Positions 53,474 to 62,895 are shown, counted from the stretch's first letter. The stretch: 64,000 nucleotides of DNA from CAVQGZ01 sp942491665 (GCA_942491665.1 CALOBR010000003.1:1-64000), one strand, 5' to 3'. Program-made: numbers and translations. The notes: a model not told the origin generated them from the letters alone.

Positions 53474-55741
53474 TCAGGCCATCGCCGTCGGGAGCGGCGC
53501 CTCGCGGGCGGCCCGTAGCTCGCTCAGCGCGATGCTGAACTGCTGCTGCACGTCGAGCGCCGGACCGGCCTCGTCGCCGGCGTCCAGCACCCCGATGCGC
53601 TGATGGGGGAAGCGGCGGGCCGTGCACATGTCGGTGAAGCGCACCTCTTCGGAGCGGGGCACGGCGACGACGGCGCGGGCCTGTGACTCCGAGAAGAGAA
53701 AGACGAACGGGTCGATGCCGTCGGGCACCCACACCCGCATGCCGATCCCGCCGCGCAGGCACGACTCGACGAGGGCCTGCACCAGCCCGCCGTCGGACAC
53801 GTCGTGCGCGGCGTCCAGCAGCCCGTCGCGCGAGGCGTTGATGAGGATCTCCCCCAGCGCGTGCTCGGCGGCCAGGTCGCAACGCGGTGGACGACCGCCG
53901 AGGTGGCCGTGCACCTCGTGCGCCCACTCCGAGCCGGCGAACTCGTCTCGGGTCTCTCCCAGCAGGTAGACGACCTGCCCGGGCTCGCTGAAGGCCTGCG
54001 GCGTGCGCCGGGTCACGTCGTCGAGCACCCCGAGGACGCCGACCACCGGTGTCGGCAGGATCGCGGTGTCACCGGTCTGGTTGTAGAACGAGACATTGCC
54101 GCCGGTGACCGGCACGCCGAGCTCGAGGCAGCCGTCGGCCAGACCGCGAGTGGCTTCAGCGAACTGCCACATCACCTCGGGGTCTTCCGGCGACCCGAAG
54201 TTGAGGCAGTTGGTCACCGCCAGCGGTCGCGCCCCGACCGTGGCGACGTTGCGGTACGACTCGGCCAGCGCCAGCCGGGCCCCCTCGTACGGGTCGAGCT
54301 TCGCGTACCGGCCGTTGCAGTCGGTCGACAGGGCGACGCCCAGGCCAGACTCCTCGTCGATACGCAGCACGCCGGAGTCCTCCGGCTGGGCCAGCACCGT
54401 GTTGCCCAGCACGAACCGGTCGTACTGCTCGGTGACCCACGCCTTGTCCGCGAGATTGGGTGCCGCTGCCATGCGCAGCACCGTCGCCCGCAGCTCAGCC
54501 GGGGTTGCGGGGCGGGTCAGCCGCTCAGGCGTGGGCGCGTCGGCCTGCAGGTCGTCCTGCCACGTCGGGCGTGTGTAGGGACGCTCGTAGACCGGACCTT
54601 CGTGCGCGACGGTGCGCGGCGGCACGTCCACGACGGTCTCCCCGTGCCAGGTGACGACGAGGCGTCCGGTGTCGGTGACCTCGCCGAGCACGGTGGCCAG
54701 CACATCCCAGCGCTGGCAGGCGGCCATGAAGGCGTCGATCTTGGTCGGGTCGACGATCGCCATCATGCGCTCTTGTGACTCGCTCATGAGGATCTCTTCA
54801 GGGGCGAGCGTCGAGTCGCGCAGCGGCACCCGGTCGAGCTCGACGTGCATGCCGCCGGTGCCTCCGGAGGCCATCTCCGACGTCGCGCACGAGAGCCCGG
54901 CCCCCCCGAGGTCTTGGATGGCCACCACGAGCTCGTCGCGGAACAGCTCGAGCGTGCACTCGATGAGCAGCTTCTCCATGAACGGGTCGCCGACCTGCAC
55001 CGAGGGCCGCTTGGTGGGCCCGGACTCGGTGAACGTCTCGCTGGCCAGCACCGACACCCCGCCGATGCCGTCGCCACCGGTCTTCGCGCCGTAGAGCACG
55101 ACGAGGTTGCCGACCCCGGTGGCACCGGACGACTGGATGTCGTCGTGCTTCATCACACCGACACAGAGCGCGTTGACCAGCGGGTTTCCGGCGTAGGACG
55201 GATCGAAGACCACCTCGCCGCCGACGTTGGGCAGGCCGAGGCAGTTTCCGTAGGTGCCCACGCCGGCGACGATGCCCGGCATCACCCGGCGCGTGTCGGG
55301 GGCGTCGAGCGGACCGAACCGAAGCGGGTCCATGACACCGATCGGCCGCGCACCCATGGCCAGGATGTCGCGCACGATGCCGCCCACACCGGTTGCCGCA
55401 CCCTGGTGCGGCTCGACGTAGGACGGGTGGTTGTGCGACTCGACCTTGAACGTCACCGCGTAGCCGTCCCCGACGTCCACGACACCGGCGTTCTCGCCGA
55501 TCCCGACCAGCAGCGCGTCGGTCGGCGGCGCCTTCTCGCCGAACTGGCGCAGGTGAACCTTGCTCGACTTGTAGGAGCAGTGCTCGCTCCACATCACCGA
55601 GTACATCGCCAGCTCGCACGACGTGGGACGGCGCCCCAGGTGCTCGCGGATGCGGAGGTACTCGTCGTGCTTCAGGCCGAGCTCGGCCCACGGCTGCTCG
55701 GCGTCGGGCGTGGTGGCGGCGTGGCCAACGGTGTCGCTCAT
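53474..55741 (-). CDS. purL: Phosphoribosylformylglycinamidine synthase subunit PurL
   Basis: The 755-residue protein is the small, multi-subunit form of FGAM synthase, which needs PurQ (glutaminase) and PurS. It uses ATP to turn FGAR into FGAM. Motifs include MYSVMWSEHCSYKSSK near the N-terminus, KVESHNHPSYVEPHQGAATGVGGIVRD (active-site His), IQDLGGAGLSCATSEMASGG and TNCLNFGSPEDPEVMWQF. ATG 55741 overlaps the purQ stop (ATGA), so purS-purQ-purL form one translated unit. It ends eight bases from the SDR-like gene. Confidence 0.97.
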   Translation of the reverse strand: MSDTVGHAATTPDAEQPWAELGLKHDEYLRIREHLGRRPTSCELAMYSVMWSEHCSYKSSKVHLRQFGEKAPPTDALLVGIGENAGVVDVGDGYAVTFKVESHNHPSYVEPHQGAATGVGGIVRDILAMGARPIGVMDPLRFGPLDAPDTRRVMPGIVAGVGTYGNCLGLPNVGGEVVFDPSYAGNPLVNALCVGVMKHDDIQSSGATGVGNLVVLYGAKTGGDGIGGVSVLASETFTESGPTKRPSVQVGDPFMEKLLIECTLELFRDELVVAIQDLGGAGLSCATSEMASGGTGGMHVELDRVPLRDSTLAPEEILMSESQERMMAIVDPTKIDAFMAACQRWDVLATVLGEVTDTGRLVVTWHGETVVDVPPRTVAHEGPVYERPYTRPTWQDDLQADAPTPERLTRPATPAELRATVLRMAAAPNLADKAWVTEQYDRFVLGNTVLAQPEDSGVLRIDEESGLGVALSTDCNGRYAKLDPYEGARLALAESYRNVATVGARPLAVTNCLNFGSPEDPEVMWQFAEATRGLADGCLELGVPVTGGNVSFYNQTGDTAILPTPVVGVLGVLDDVTRRTPQAFSEPGQVVYLLGETRDEFAGSEWAHEVHGHLGGRPPRCDLAAEHALGEILINASRDGLLDAAHDVSDGGLVQALVESCLRGGIGMRVWVPDGIDPFVFLFSESQARAVVAVPRSEEVRFTDMCTARRFPHQRIGVLDAGDEAGPALDVQQQFSIALSELRAAREAPLPTAMA

Positions 55742-56421
55742 GCGCTGGCCGCCGACGTGAGCGTGCCGCTCAGGATCGAGGTGAAGAAGCCCAGCCCGTC
55801 GGCGCCTGGGCCGGTCAGTGCGTCGATGGCGTGCTCAGGGTGCGGCATCAGGCCGACGACTCGTCCGTTCTTGCTGGTCACACCGCCGATGTCGCGCATC
55901 GACCCGTTCGGGTTCGACCCGGCGTAGCGCACCACCACGCGTCCCTCGGCCTCGAGCGCGTCGAGCGTCGCCTCGGTCGCGACGTAGCCCCCCTCACCGC
56001 TCTTGAGCGGTACCACGACCTGCTGGCCGGAGTCGAAGTGCGACGTCCAGGCCGTATCGGCGTTCTCGACCGTCAGCGCCTGGTCACGGCAGACGAACGT
56101 GCGGACGTGGTTGCGGATGAGCGCGCCGGGAAGAAGCTGTGCCTCGCACAGGATCTGGAAACCGTTGCAGATGCCGAGCACCGGCATGCCTGAACGCGCC
56201 GCGTCGACGACCGATCGCATCACCGGCGCGAACCGGGCGATGGCGCCGCAGCGCAGGTAGTCGCCGTAGGAGAACCCGCCGGGCAGCACGATCGCGTCGA
56301 CACCGGCCAGGTCGTCGTCGCCGTGCCAGAGCGACACGGCCTGCGCTCCGGCGTAGCGGACGGCGCGGGCGGCGTCCCGGTCGTCCAACGACCCGGGGAA
56401 TGTGACGACGCCGACGCGCAT
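55738..56421 (-). CDS. purQ: Phosphoribosylformylglycinamidine synthase glutaminase subunit PurQ
   Basis: The 227-residue class I glutamine amidotransferase supplies ammonia to PurL. The nucleophile Cys stands in GMPVLGICNGFQILCEA. The His/Glu pair is in GLMPHPEHAIDAL. VLPGGFSYGDYLRCGAIARFAP is the PurQ signature. Length is normal. ATG 56421 overlaps the TGA of purS by one base (TGATG), and the purQ stop overlaps the start of purL. Confidence 0.97.
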   Translation of the reverse strand: MRVGVVTFPGSLDDRDAARAVRYAGAQAVSLWHGDDDLAGVDAIVLPGGFSYGDYLRCGAIARFAPVMRSVVDAARSGMPVLGICNGFQILCEAQLLPGALIRNHVRTFVCRDQALTVENADTAWTSHFDSGQQVVVPLKSGEGGYVATEATLDALEAEGRVVVRYAGSNPNGSMRDIGGVTSKNGRVVGLMPHPEHAIDALTGPGADGLGFFTSILSGTLTSAASA

Positions 56422-56708
56422 CAGGCGCCTGCGGGGGACGGCTCGTCGCCGGCCTCGTCGTGAACAGTGCTGCCGACGTGCACCGTGTGCTCCTCGATCA
56501 CCGGGTTGGCGAGCAGCGTGGACGCCGCCTCTTCGAGGCGAGCCAGCACGGCCTCGTCCACCTCCCCCGTGAGCTCGAGCTCGAAACGTTTGCCCTGGCG
56601 CACCCCGGCCACCTCGGTGAACCCCAGGCGGTGCAGCGCGTTGAGCACGGCCTGGCCCTGCGGGTCGAGGATCTCGGGCTTGGGCATGACTTCGACGACG
56701 ACGCTCAC
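56421..56708 (-). CDS. purS: Phosphoribosylformylglycinamidine synthase subunit PurS
   Basis: The 95-residue protein links PurL and PurQ. It matches the family: VVVEVMPKPEILDPQGQAVLNALHRLGF, then VRQGKRFELELTG, VLARLEEAASTLLANPVIEEHTV. It has a short non-conserved acidic tail (DEAGDEPSPAGA). GTG 56708 was chosen since the family starts a few residues before VxVMPKPEILDP. It is the first gene of the purSQL unit. Confidence 0.95.
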   Translation of the reverse strand: MSVVVEVMPKPEILDPQGQAVLNALHRLGFTEVAGVRQGKRFELELTGEVDEAVLARLEEAASTLLANPVIEEHTVHVGSTVHDEAGDEPSPAGA

Positions 56709-56866
56709 TACTGACTCCCGGTGGCTGCCGCTGGACGTTCGGCTCGCCGCCGAGAGTAGTCGGCGCGTCCGACACGCAGAGCAGGGAGCACACCCACTCG
56801 ATACGTACACTTCGGGGCAGGTCGCGGATGCCGTCCGCGACAGCTACGTCCCCCGAAAGGACCGCA

Positions 56867-57271
56867 ATGCCCGACTTTCTCGAAGGCTTCCTGAACATCT
56901 TGCTCTGGACGCTCTGGATCTTCCTCTTCGTCGCCTACCTGTTCGTGCTGTTCCGGATCGTCATGGACGTCTTCCGGGACAAGGAGCTCGGCGGCTGGGC
57001 CAAGGCGATCTGGCTGGTCGCACTCCTCTTCCTGCCGCTGATCACCGCGCTGATCTACCTCATCGCTCGCGGCAAGGGCATGGCCAACCGCGACGTGGAG
57101 GCCGCGGAGGAGTACCGCGAGGCTCAGGTGGAGTACACCAAGAACCTGATGAAGGACGCCGGCAAGCCCGTCACCGCCGCCGACCAGATCGCTCAGGCGA
57201 AGGAGCTGCTCGACGCCGGCTCGATCACTCCCGAGGAGTTCGAGAAGCTCAAGGCGAAGGCGCTCGTCTAG
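56867..57271 (+). CDS. Small membrane protein with PLDc_N-like helices and SHOCT domain
   Basis: The 134-residue protein has two N-terminal membrane helices (FLNILLWTLWIFLFVAYLFVLFRIV and AIWLVALLFLPLITALIYLIA), the second preceded by a conserved-looking DKELGGWAKA. At the C-terminus is a SHOCT motif (AADQIAQAKELLDAGSITPEEFEKLKAKAL). Such proteins occur widely in actinobacteria without defined function; SHOCT modules are thought to mediate oligomerisation. ATG 56867 has GAAAGGA upstream. It is divergent from purS and ends before a two-way terminator. Confidence 0.85.
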   Translation: MPDFLEGFLNILLWTLWIFLFVAYLFVLFRIVMDVFRDKELGGWAKAIWLVALLFLPLITALIYLIARGKGMANRDVEAAEEYREAQVEYTKNLMKDAGKPVTAADQIAQAKELLDAGSITPEEFEKLKAKALV

Positions 57272-57281
57272 ACCCTCGCAC

Positions 57282-57331
57282 TGACCAGCGGGCAGACTCC
57301 CAGGCACGACGTGGGGTCTGCCCGTTGGTCA
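57282..57331. terminator. Bidirectional terminator between the SHOCT gene and purC
   Basis: TGACCAGCGGGCAGACTCCC (57282-57301) pairs with GGGGTCTGCCCGTTGGTCA (57313-57331) with few mismatches and an 11-base loop. It lies between two convergent stops. The right arm covers the purC stop codon. Confidence 0.85.
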
Positions 57332-58249
57332 CGCCTGGGGTAGGTCGCCGCCGGTCAGGCGGCGGTAGGCCTCGGTGTAGCGGTGCTGGGTGCGCTCGAC
57401 CACGTCGTCGGGAAGCGCCGGGGGCTGCTCGTCGGACCCCTTGGTCCAGCCTGAGGCCGGCGACGTGAGCCAGTCGCGCACGAACTGCTTGTCGAACGAT
57501 GGCTGCGCCCCACCCGGCGCCCACTCCTCGGCCGGCCAGAACCGGCTCGAGTCGGGTGTGAGCACCTCGTCGGCCAGCACGTACCGCTCGGACGGGTGCG
57601 GGGTGGCCGCAGCAACGTTCGGGGCCAGCCCGAACTCGAGCTTGGTGTCGGCCAGGATCACCCCGCGATCGCGGGCGATCCGCTCTGCCCGGCGGTACAC
57701 CGCCAGCGTCACGTCGCGCAGCGCTGCTGCCCGCTGCGCCCCGACGATGCGTGCGACGTGGGTGAACGTGATGTTCTCGTCGTGCTCGCCCACCTCGGCC
57801 TTGGTCGCCGGCGTGAAGATGGGCTCGGGCAGCCGGGAGCCGTCGCGCAGCCCGTCCGCAAGCTCCACGCCGCACACGGCACCCGTCGCTCGGTAGTCGG
57901 CCCAGCCGCTGCCCGCGAGGTAGCCGCGGGCCACGCACTCCACCGGCGCCATCTCGAGTCGACGGCAGAGCATCGCCCGTCCGCGCACCTGCTCGGGCAC
58001 GTCGGTGGCCGACACGACGTGGTTGTCGACCAGGTCGGTGAGCTGGTCGAACCACCACAGCGACATCTGCGTGAGCACGACACCCTTGCCGGGGATCGGC
58101 GTCGGCAGCACGTGGTCGTAGGCCGAGATCCGGTCGCTGGCGACCACGAGCACCTGGTCGTCGCGCCCCCGCGGCACGTACAGGTCGCGGACCTTGCCGG
58201 AGTAGACGTGCCGGAAGCCCGGCAGACCAGCGGGTGCACGCGCAGACAT
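57329..58249 (-). CDS. purC: Phosphoribosylaminoimidazole-succinocarboxamide synthase
   Basis: The 306-residue enzyme joins CAIR and aspartate to SAICAR with ATP. Motifs: HVYSGKVRDLYVP, VVASDRISAYDHVLPTPIPGKG, PVECVARGYLAGSGWADY, DENITF and ILADTKLEFGL. Length is the usual actinobacterial one. GTG or ATG at 58249 (MSARAPAGLPGFRHVYSGKVRD) gives the normal leader. It stands alone on the - strand, with the terminator at its 3' end. Confidence 0.97.
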   Translation of the reverse strand: MSARAPAGLPGFRHVYSGKVRDLYVPRGRDDQVLVVASDRISAYDHVLPTPIPGKGVVLTQMSLWWFDQLTDLVDNHVVSATDVPEQVRGRAMLCRRLEMAPVECVARGYLAGSGWADYRATGAVCGVELADGLRDGSRLPEPIFTPATKAEVGEHDENITFTHVARIVGAQRAAALRDVTLAVYRRAERIARDRGVILADTKLEFGLAPNVAAATPHPSERYVLADEVLTPDSSRFWPAEEWAPGGAQPSFDKQFVRDWLTSPASGWTKGSDEQPPALPDDVVERTQHRYTEAYRRLTGGDLPQA

Positions 58250-58354
58250 GGCGCCGACGGTAGCGGCGGCCGTTCACGGCCCGGATCATCGACTCCGCAC
58301 GTGCTGGACCCAGCCCTCGCGCCGTCTGCGTGATCTCCGTGGTGGGATGAGCGC

Positions 58355-59167
58355 GTGGGACTCTTCGACCGGTCGTCGCGCCGGTCTCCGCGACGTCGGC
58401 CGCGCGGCGGGACGAAGCTGCGCGACGCCTACATCCCGGCCGACCCCGTCGCCGCTCCCGGAGAGCCGCCTGCGTCGCCTGCGGAGGCGATCGGCGCTGC
58501 CGGGGTGGCGCCACCTCGTCCGCTCACGTGGGTGGGGACGGCAGCGTCCGGGGTGTCGGTGTGGTCGAGCCCGATGGCCAACAGCGCCGGTCAGGCGGTG
58601 TGGGCCGAGCTGCACGCGGTGTCTGGGACGTCGGGTACCTGGCCGGTGCTGACGGGTCCGTCGCCTGTCCCGGCGTCGTGGCAGCTGGCCGCCGGGCGTC
58701 CTGCGGCCGACGTTGCCATCCCGGACGCCGAGGTGCTGCTCGCCGCCGCGCTCGCTGCCGAGCCCGCTGCCGAGCCGGGCTTCAGGAGCCGGCTCGAGCC
58801 GACGAGCGAGGCGGTGGTCGAGGCCGATGTGTCTGCGGGGTACCTGGCAGTTGTCGCCGGCAGCGACGGGTGGCAGCTTCCGGTGACGGTCGGCTTCGAC
58901 GGGGTCGGTGGCTGGTCGGCGGTCGAGCACGCTGCGGTGCTGCGCTACTGGTCGCGGCGCTACCAAGCCGACCTGGTCGCCCTGACCGAGTCGGGTGTCG
59001 GTCTGCGCATCAACCGTCCTCCGCGTACCCACGAGGCCGCGATGGCCGCGGCCGAGGAGATCTACGCCTACTGCCCGGACGTTGTCACGCGGGGCGTCGG
59101 CTCGATGTGGGCGCTGGCCACAACGATCGCCGTCTCATCCGCGTGGTCGCTGCGGTGGACGACCTGA
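58355..59167 (+). CDS. DUF4253-domain protein
   Basis: The 270-residue protein ends with the DUF4253 pattern HAAVLRYWSRRYQADLVALTESGVGLRINRPPRTHEAAMAAAEEIYAYCPDVV. The N-terminal half contains a basic leader (RRSPRRRPRGG) and a Gly/Ala-rich middle with WPVLTGPSPVP. DUF4253 is found in actinobacteria and other bacteria in proteins that resemble immunity or SMI1-like proteins, but its function is not known. Start GTG 58355. It is divergent from purC with 105 bases between starts and convergent with purB. Confidence 0.8.
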   Translation: MGLFDRSSRRSPRRRPRGGTKLRDAYIPADPVAAPGEPPASPAEAIGAAGVAPPRPLTWVGTAASGVSVWSSPMANSAGQAVWAELHAVSGTSGTWPVLTGPSPVPASWQLAAGRPAADVAIPDAEVLLAAALAAEPAAEPGFRSRLEPTSEAVVEADVSAGYLAVVAGSDGWQLPVTVGFDGVGGWSAVEHAAVLRYWSRRYQADLVALTESGVGLRINRPPRTHEAAMAAAEEIYAYCPDVVTRGVGSMWALATTIAVSSAWSLRWTT

Positions 59168-59236
59168 CCGTGGTGCCGCCGCCGAGCGGGCTCCCCCGCT
59201 CACGAATCGATCGAACAACAACGGCTGCGCACAGAC

Positions 59237-60679
59237 CTACAGGATCGGCGGCGGGACGTAGGCAGCCGCCTGCGGATGCCGGTCGGCCACGTCGTCCACC
59301 TGGGACGCCACGCGCTGCACCTGGTCGGCGGCCGCCCCGATGAACGCGGTCGGGTCGCTCATCAGTGCGTCGACCTCGTCGCGGCGCAGCCCGAGCCGGG
59401 AGTCGGCGGCCAGCCTGGCAGCCAGGTCGTTCTCGGCCTCGCCCTCGCGCATGGCCAACGCGACCGCGACCGCGTGCTCCTTGATGGCCGCATGCGCGGT
59501 CTCGCGTCCCACACCACGCTGGACGGCAGCCACCAGCACCGCGGTGGTGGCGAGGAACGGCAGGTACCGGTCGAGCTCGCGCTGCACGACCGCGGGGTAG
59601 ACCCCGAGCTCGTCCAGGACCGTGAGAAAGGTCTGGAACAGGCCATCCGTGGCCAGGAACACCCCTGGTAGCGCGACTCGCCGCACGACGGAGCAGAAGA
59701 CGTCGCCCTCGTTCCACTGGGCACCGGCCAGCTCGCTGAGCATCGTGGCGTACCCCCGGATGACCAGCGCGAGCCCGTCCACCCGCTCGCACGAGCGGCT
59801 GTTCATCTTGTGCGGCATGGCGCTCGACCCGACCTGGCCGGGTTTGAACCCCTCGGTGAGCAGCTCTTGGCCGGCCATGAGACGGATGGTCGTGGCCAGC
59901 GACGCGGGCCCGGCGGCCACCTGGACGAGCGCCGAGCCGACCTCGTGGTCGAGCGAGCGCGGGTACACCTGTCCCACGCTGGTCAGGGTCCGCGCGAAGC
60001 CGAGGTGCTCGGCCACCCGCTGCTCGAGCTCGGCGAGCCGGGACGGGTCGTCACCCAGCAGCGCGAGGGCGTCCTGGCTGGTGCCGACCGGACCCTTGAT
60101 GCCTCGCAACGGGTAGTCGTCGAGAACGGCCTCGACGCGGCGCAGGGCGAGCAGCATCTCTTCGGCAGCTGAGGCGAACCGTTTGCCGAGCGTGGTGGCC
60201 TGGGCCGGCACGTTGTGGGTTCGTCCGGTGATCACGAGCGTCTCGTGCTCGCGCGCGAGCCGGGCGAGGCGCACCAGGGCGGCGACCATGCGGTCGCGGA
60301 CGAGCTCGAGCGAGCGGCGCACCTGCAGCTGCTCGACGTTCTCGGTGAGGTCGCGGGAGGTCATGCCCTTGTGCACGTCCTCGTGGCCGGCGAGGGCGTT
60401 GAACTCCTCGATGCGGGCCTTGACGTCGTGCCGGGTGACCCGCTCGCGCTCGGCGATCGAGGCCAGGTCGACGTCGTCCAGCACGGCCGCGTAGTCGGCG
60501 ATCACTGCGTCCGACACGTCGACGCCGAGGTCACGCTGAGCCTGCAGCACCGCCAGCCAGAGCTGACGCTCCAGACGCACCTTGTGCGCGGGCGACCACA
60601 GGGTCACCATCTGCGGCGAGGCGTACCGGGCGGCGATGACATCGGGCAGCACGGGGGTGGCGGTGGGCTTGTCGGGCAC
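59237..60679 (-). CDS. purB: Adenylosuccinate lyase
   Basis: The 480-residue enzyme removes fumarate from SAICAR and from adenylosuccinate. Motifs: RYASPQMVTLWSPAHKVRLERQLWLAVL, HEDVHKGMTSRDLTEN (catalytic His), TVGKR-like region ITGRTHNVPAQATTLGKRF and the flexible-loop signature GSSAMPHKMNSRSCE. Length suits the long actinobacterial type. GTG 60679 was chosen; it precedes the typical short leader before DVIAARYAS. It lies upstream of a DUF4253 gene in convergent orientation. Confidence 0.96.
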   Translation of the reverse strand: MPDKPTATPVLPDVIAARYASPQMVTLWSPAHKVRLERQLWLAVLQAQRDLGVDVSDAVIADYAAVLDDVDLASIAERERVTRHDVKARIEEFNALAGHEDVHKGMTSRDLTENVEQLQVRRSLELVRDRMVAALVRLARLAREHETLVITGRTHNVPAQATTLGKRFASAAEEMLLALRRVEAVLDDYPLRGIKGPVGTSQDALALLGDDPSRLAELEQRVAEHLGFARTLTSVGQVYPRSLDHEVGSALVQVAAGPASLATTIRLMAGQELLTEGFKPGQVGSSAMPHKMNSRSCERVDGLALVIRGYATMLSELAGAQWNEGDVFCSVVRRVALPGVFLATDGLFQTFLTVLDELGVYPAVVQRELDRYLPFLATTAVLVAAVQRGVGRETAHAAIKEHAVAVALAMREGEAENDLAARLAADSRLGLRRDEVDALMSDPTAFIGAAADQVQRVASQVDDVADRHPQAAAYVPPPIL

Positions 60680-60732
60680 GGGAGTGATCCTCCCGCACGC
60701 AGGCGTCGGGTCGGTGACCCGGGCAGGCAGCC

Positions 60733-61221
60733 CTACCGGGCAGCGTCCTCGGAGTTCTGCTCGACCGGCGCGTCCGGGTCGGGCACGACCACCGGGAGGC
60801 GGCCCCCGGCCTCCCACGCAGCGCAGACCTCGGCGCCCACCAGGTCGCCCTCCGAGGGTGTGAGAAGCGGCGACTCAGCGGCGCAGCGAGCCTCGTCGGG
60901 CAGCACGGTGACGACGAGGACGCCGCGCGTGCCGTCCCGCTCGATCGGCACCTCGATGCGGTTGCCCGACAGCCAGCGGGTGTCCATCGGGATCTCGGTG
61001 ATCAGTACGTCCGCCGGAAGCACCCTGTCTGCGGCGCGCAGCACCTCGGTGAGCGAGAACGCGGTCGCGAGCATCGTGCCGCCCGCTGCATCCGGGCTGG
61101 CCGCATCAGGGCTGGATGCGACTGTCGGCAAGGCCGAGGGTCGCGCATCCGGTTCGTCGGCCGCGCATCCGGCCAGCACCAGCACGAGAGCGGCACACAG
61201 CGTGAGCACTCGACGGTTCAT
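60733..61221 (-). CDS. Lipoprotein of unknown function
   Basis: The 162-residue protein has a lipoprotein signal (MNRRVLTLCAALVLVLAGC, lipidated Cys19) and a Ser/Pro/Ala-rich linker. A small domain of about 100 residues follows, with two Cys (EARCAAES and AEVCAAWE) that may pair. I see no family match. It lies 53 bases upstream of purB and is divergent from the GT87-like gene. ATG 61221 gives the signal peptide directly; a longer start would spoil it. Confidence 0.75.
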   Translation of the reverse strand: MNRRVLTLCAALVLVLAGCAADEPDARPSALPTVASSPDAASPDAAGGTMLATAFSLTEVLRAADRVLPADVLITEIPMDTRWLSGNRIEVPIERDGTRGVLVVTVLPDEARCAAESPLLTPSEGDLVGAEVCAAWEAGGRLPVVVPDPDAPVEQNSEDAAR

Positions 61222-61281
61222 GCGGGTTGGACGCGTCAGGGCACCGTCAGGTTCCACGCCGTCTGGGATGCTCGACCTACG

Positions 61282-62508
61282 ATGGCTCCTGCGACCACCA
61301 CCGCCCCCAGCCGCGCGACCTCGTCCCGCGTGGCGCTGGTCGGGCTGCTGGCCGCCTGGGCCGTCAGCCGTGCGGTCGTCATGGCGCTGGCAGTCGACCG
61401 GCTCAGCCGGGCCACGCTGTTCAACGACCCCAACCTGCTGTGGGCATGGGCGAACGGGACGGCGTTCGGCTCCGACGACACCCCTGCGCTCAGCGAGTAC
61501 CCCGGCGCCGCGCGCCTACTCGCCCTCACCGGGCGGCTGGCAGAGACCCCGGTGGCCTTCGGCTGGGGATGGATCGTCGCGATGCTCGCCGTCGACCTGG
61601 CCCTGCTGGGCGTGCTGTGGCAGGCCGGACGGCGCGGCGCCTGGCTGTGGGTCGTGGCCGGCGCTCTGCTCGGCCCGGTGGTGTGGCTTCGCTACGACCT
61701 ACTGGTCGCGCTGCTGGCCGTGCTGGCCGTGTGCTGGCGTGAGCGGCGCCCGGGATGGTCCGGCGTGGTGCTGGCCTTGGCCGTCCTGCTCAAGCTCTGG
61801 CCCCTGGTGATCGTCGCCGCGCTGCTGCTGCGCACGGACTGGCGCCGCTGGCTCACCGGCTTCGGGACGACGCTCGCAGCCGGGCTGACCGTGGAGGTTG
61901 CGGTCCGCGGGCCGTCGTCGCTGCTGACGCCGCTGACGTACCAGTCCGAGCGGGGGGTGCAGATCGAGTCGCTGTTCGCCACACCGGTGCTGCTCGCCAG
62001 CCGCGACGAGCCCCCGGAGCAGGTCTGGGAGTTCGCCTTTCGCGCCTTCCAGCTCCAGGGCTCGGACGGGACGCTGTCGAGTCTGGTCACCGTCGTCGTG
62101 CTGGCGGTGGCCGGCCTGGCGACGCTGGCGGCGGTGCAGGGCGCCGACCCGTCCCGGCTGCCGATGGTGCGCGTCACGGGCGCGGCCCTGCTCGTGGTGC
62201 TCGTCGTCGCGACCAACTCCGTGTTCAGCCCGCAGTACGTGATGTGGTTCCTGCCGCTCGTGGCCCTGGCGGTGGCGTGGGCGCCGCGCATGGACTGGGC
62301 GCTGGTCGTCGTGACGTCGGCAGTCGCCGCCCTGACCCAGACGGTGTGGCCCTGGAAGTACGAGTCGCTGCTGCTGCTGGACCCCGGCACGCTGGCCGCC
62401 CTTGCCGCTCGCAACGGGCTCGTGCTGGTGCTGGCGGGCGTGCTGGTGTGGCGGCTGGCCGGGGCAGCGCGTGCCCCTCAGCCGGTGACGAACGAGAGCC
62501 GTACCTGA
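61282..62508 (+). CDS. GT87-like membrane glycosyltransferase (DUF2029 type)
   Basis: The 408-residue protein has about ten hydrophobic helices. The first outer loop carries the acidic motif expected for polyprenyl-phosphate-sugar-dependent enzymes (DTPALSEYPGAARLLAL, EYP motif). VVWLRYDLLVALLAVLAVC and VLLALAVLLKLWPLVIVAALLL are family hallmarks (RYD, KLWP). Such GT-C enzymes add mannose or arabinose to lipoglycans using polyprenyl donors outside the membrane. The exact sugar is unknown. ATG 61282. Its last 31 bases overlap the 3' end of the YjbQ gene on the other strand. Confidence 0.85.
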   Translation: MAPATTTAPSRATSSRVALVGLLAAWAVSRAVVMALAVDRLSRATLFNDPNLLWAWANGTAFGSDDTPALSEYPGAARLLALTGRLAETPVAFGWGWIVAMLAVDLALLGVLWQAGRRGAWLWVVAGALLGPVVWLRYDLLVALLAVLAVCWRERRPGWSGVVLALAVLLKLWPLVIVAALLLRTDWRRWLTGFGTTLAAGLTVEVAVRGPSSLLTPLTYQSERGVQIESLFATPVLLASRDEPPEQVWEFAFRAFQLQGSDGTLSSLVTVVVLAVAGLATLAAVQGADPSRLPMVRVTGAALLVVLVVATNSVFSPQYVMWFLPLVALAVAWAPRMDWALVVVTSAVAALTQTVWPWKYESLLLLDPGTLAALAARNGLVLVLAGVLVWRLAGAARAPQPVTNESRT

Positions 62509-62879
62509 CGGGTCGGGTTGTCGACGTTCGGGTCGACGAGCACGACGCTCTGCCACGTGCCGAGAGCAGGACGGCCGTCCACGACGGGCAGTGACATCGA
62601 CGGGGAGACGAAGGCGGGCATGACGTGGTCACGGCCGTGGCCGAGGCTGCCATGGCGGTGCCGGTACACGTCGGCGGTGGGCAGCAGTCGCTCGAGCGCG
62701 TCGGCGAGATCGCGCTCGGTTCCACTGCCAGTCTCGACCAGCGCCACGCCGGCAGTGGCGTGCGGGACGAAGACGTGGCACAGACCGTCGCCCCGTCCCC
62801 CGCAGAAGTCGCGGACCTCGTGGGTCAGGTCGCTCACCAGCCGCGAGCCGGTGGTGATCGAGAGGAGCGTCGTGTCCAT
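62478..62879 (-). CDS. YjbQ/UPF0047 family protein
   Basis: The 133-residue protein shows the UPF0047 signature: GLCHVFVPHATAGVALVETGSG and later HRHGSLGHGRDHVMPAFVSPSMSLPVVDGRPALGTWQSVVLVD. The three conserved His of this family (VPHAT, GHGRDH) probably bind a metal. Some members have weak thiamin-phosphate-synthase activity, but the true function is unsettled. It lies 16 bases downstream of the purD stop on the same strand and overlaps the GT87-like gene at its end. Confidence 0.93.
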   Translation of the reverse strand: MDTTLLSITTGSRLVSDLTHEVRDFCGGRGDGLCHVFVPHATAGVALVETGSGTERDLADALERLLPTADVYRHRHGSLGHGRDHVMPAFVSPSMSLPVVDGRPALGTWQSVVLVDPNVDNPTRQVRLSFVTG

Positions 62880-62895
62880 GAGCGGGCCCTGAGTG

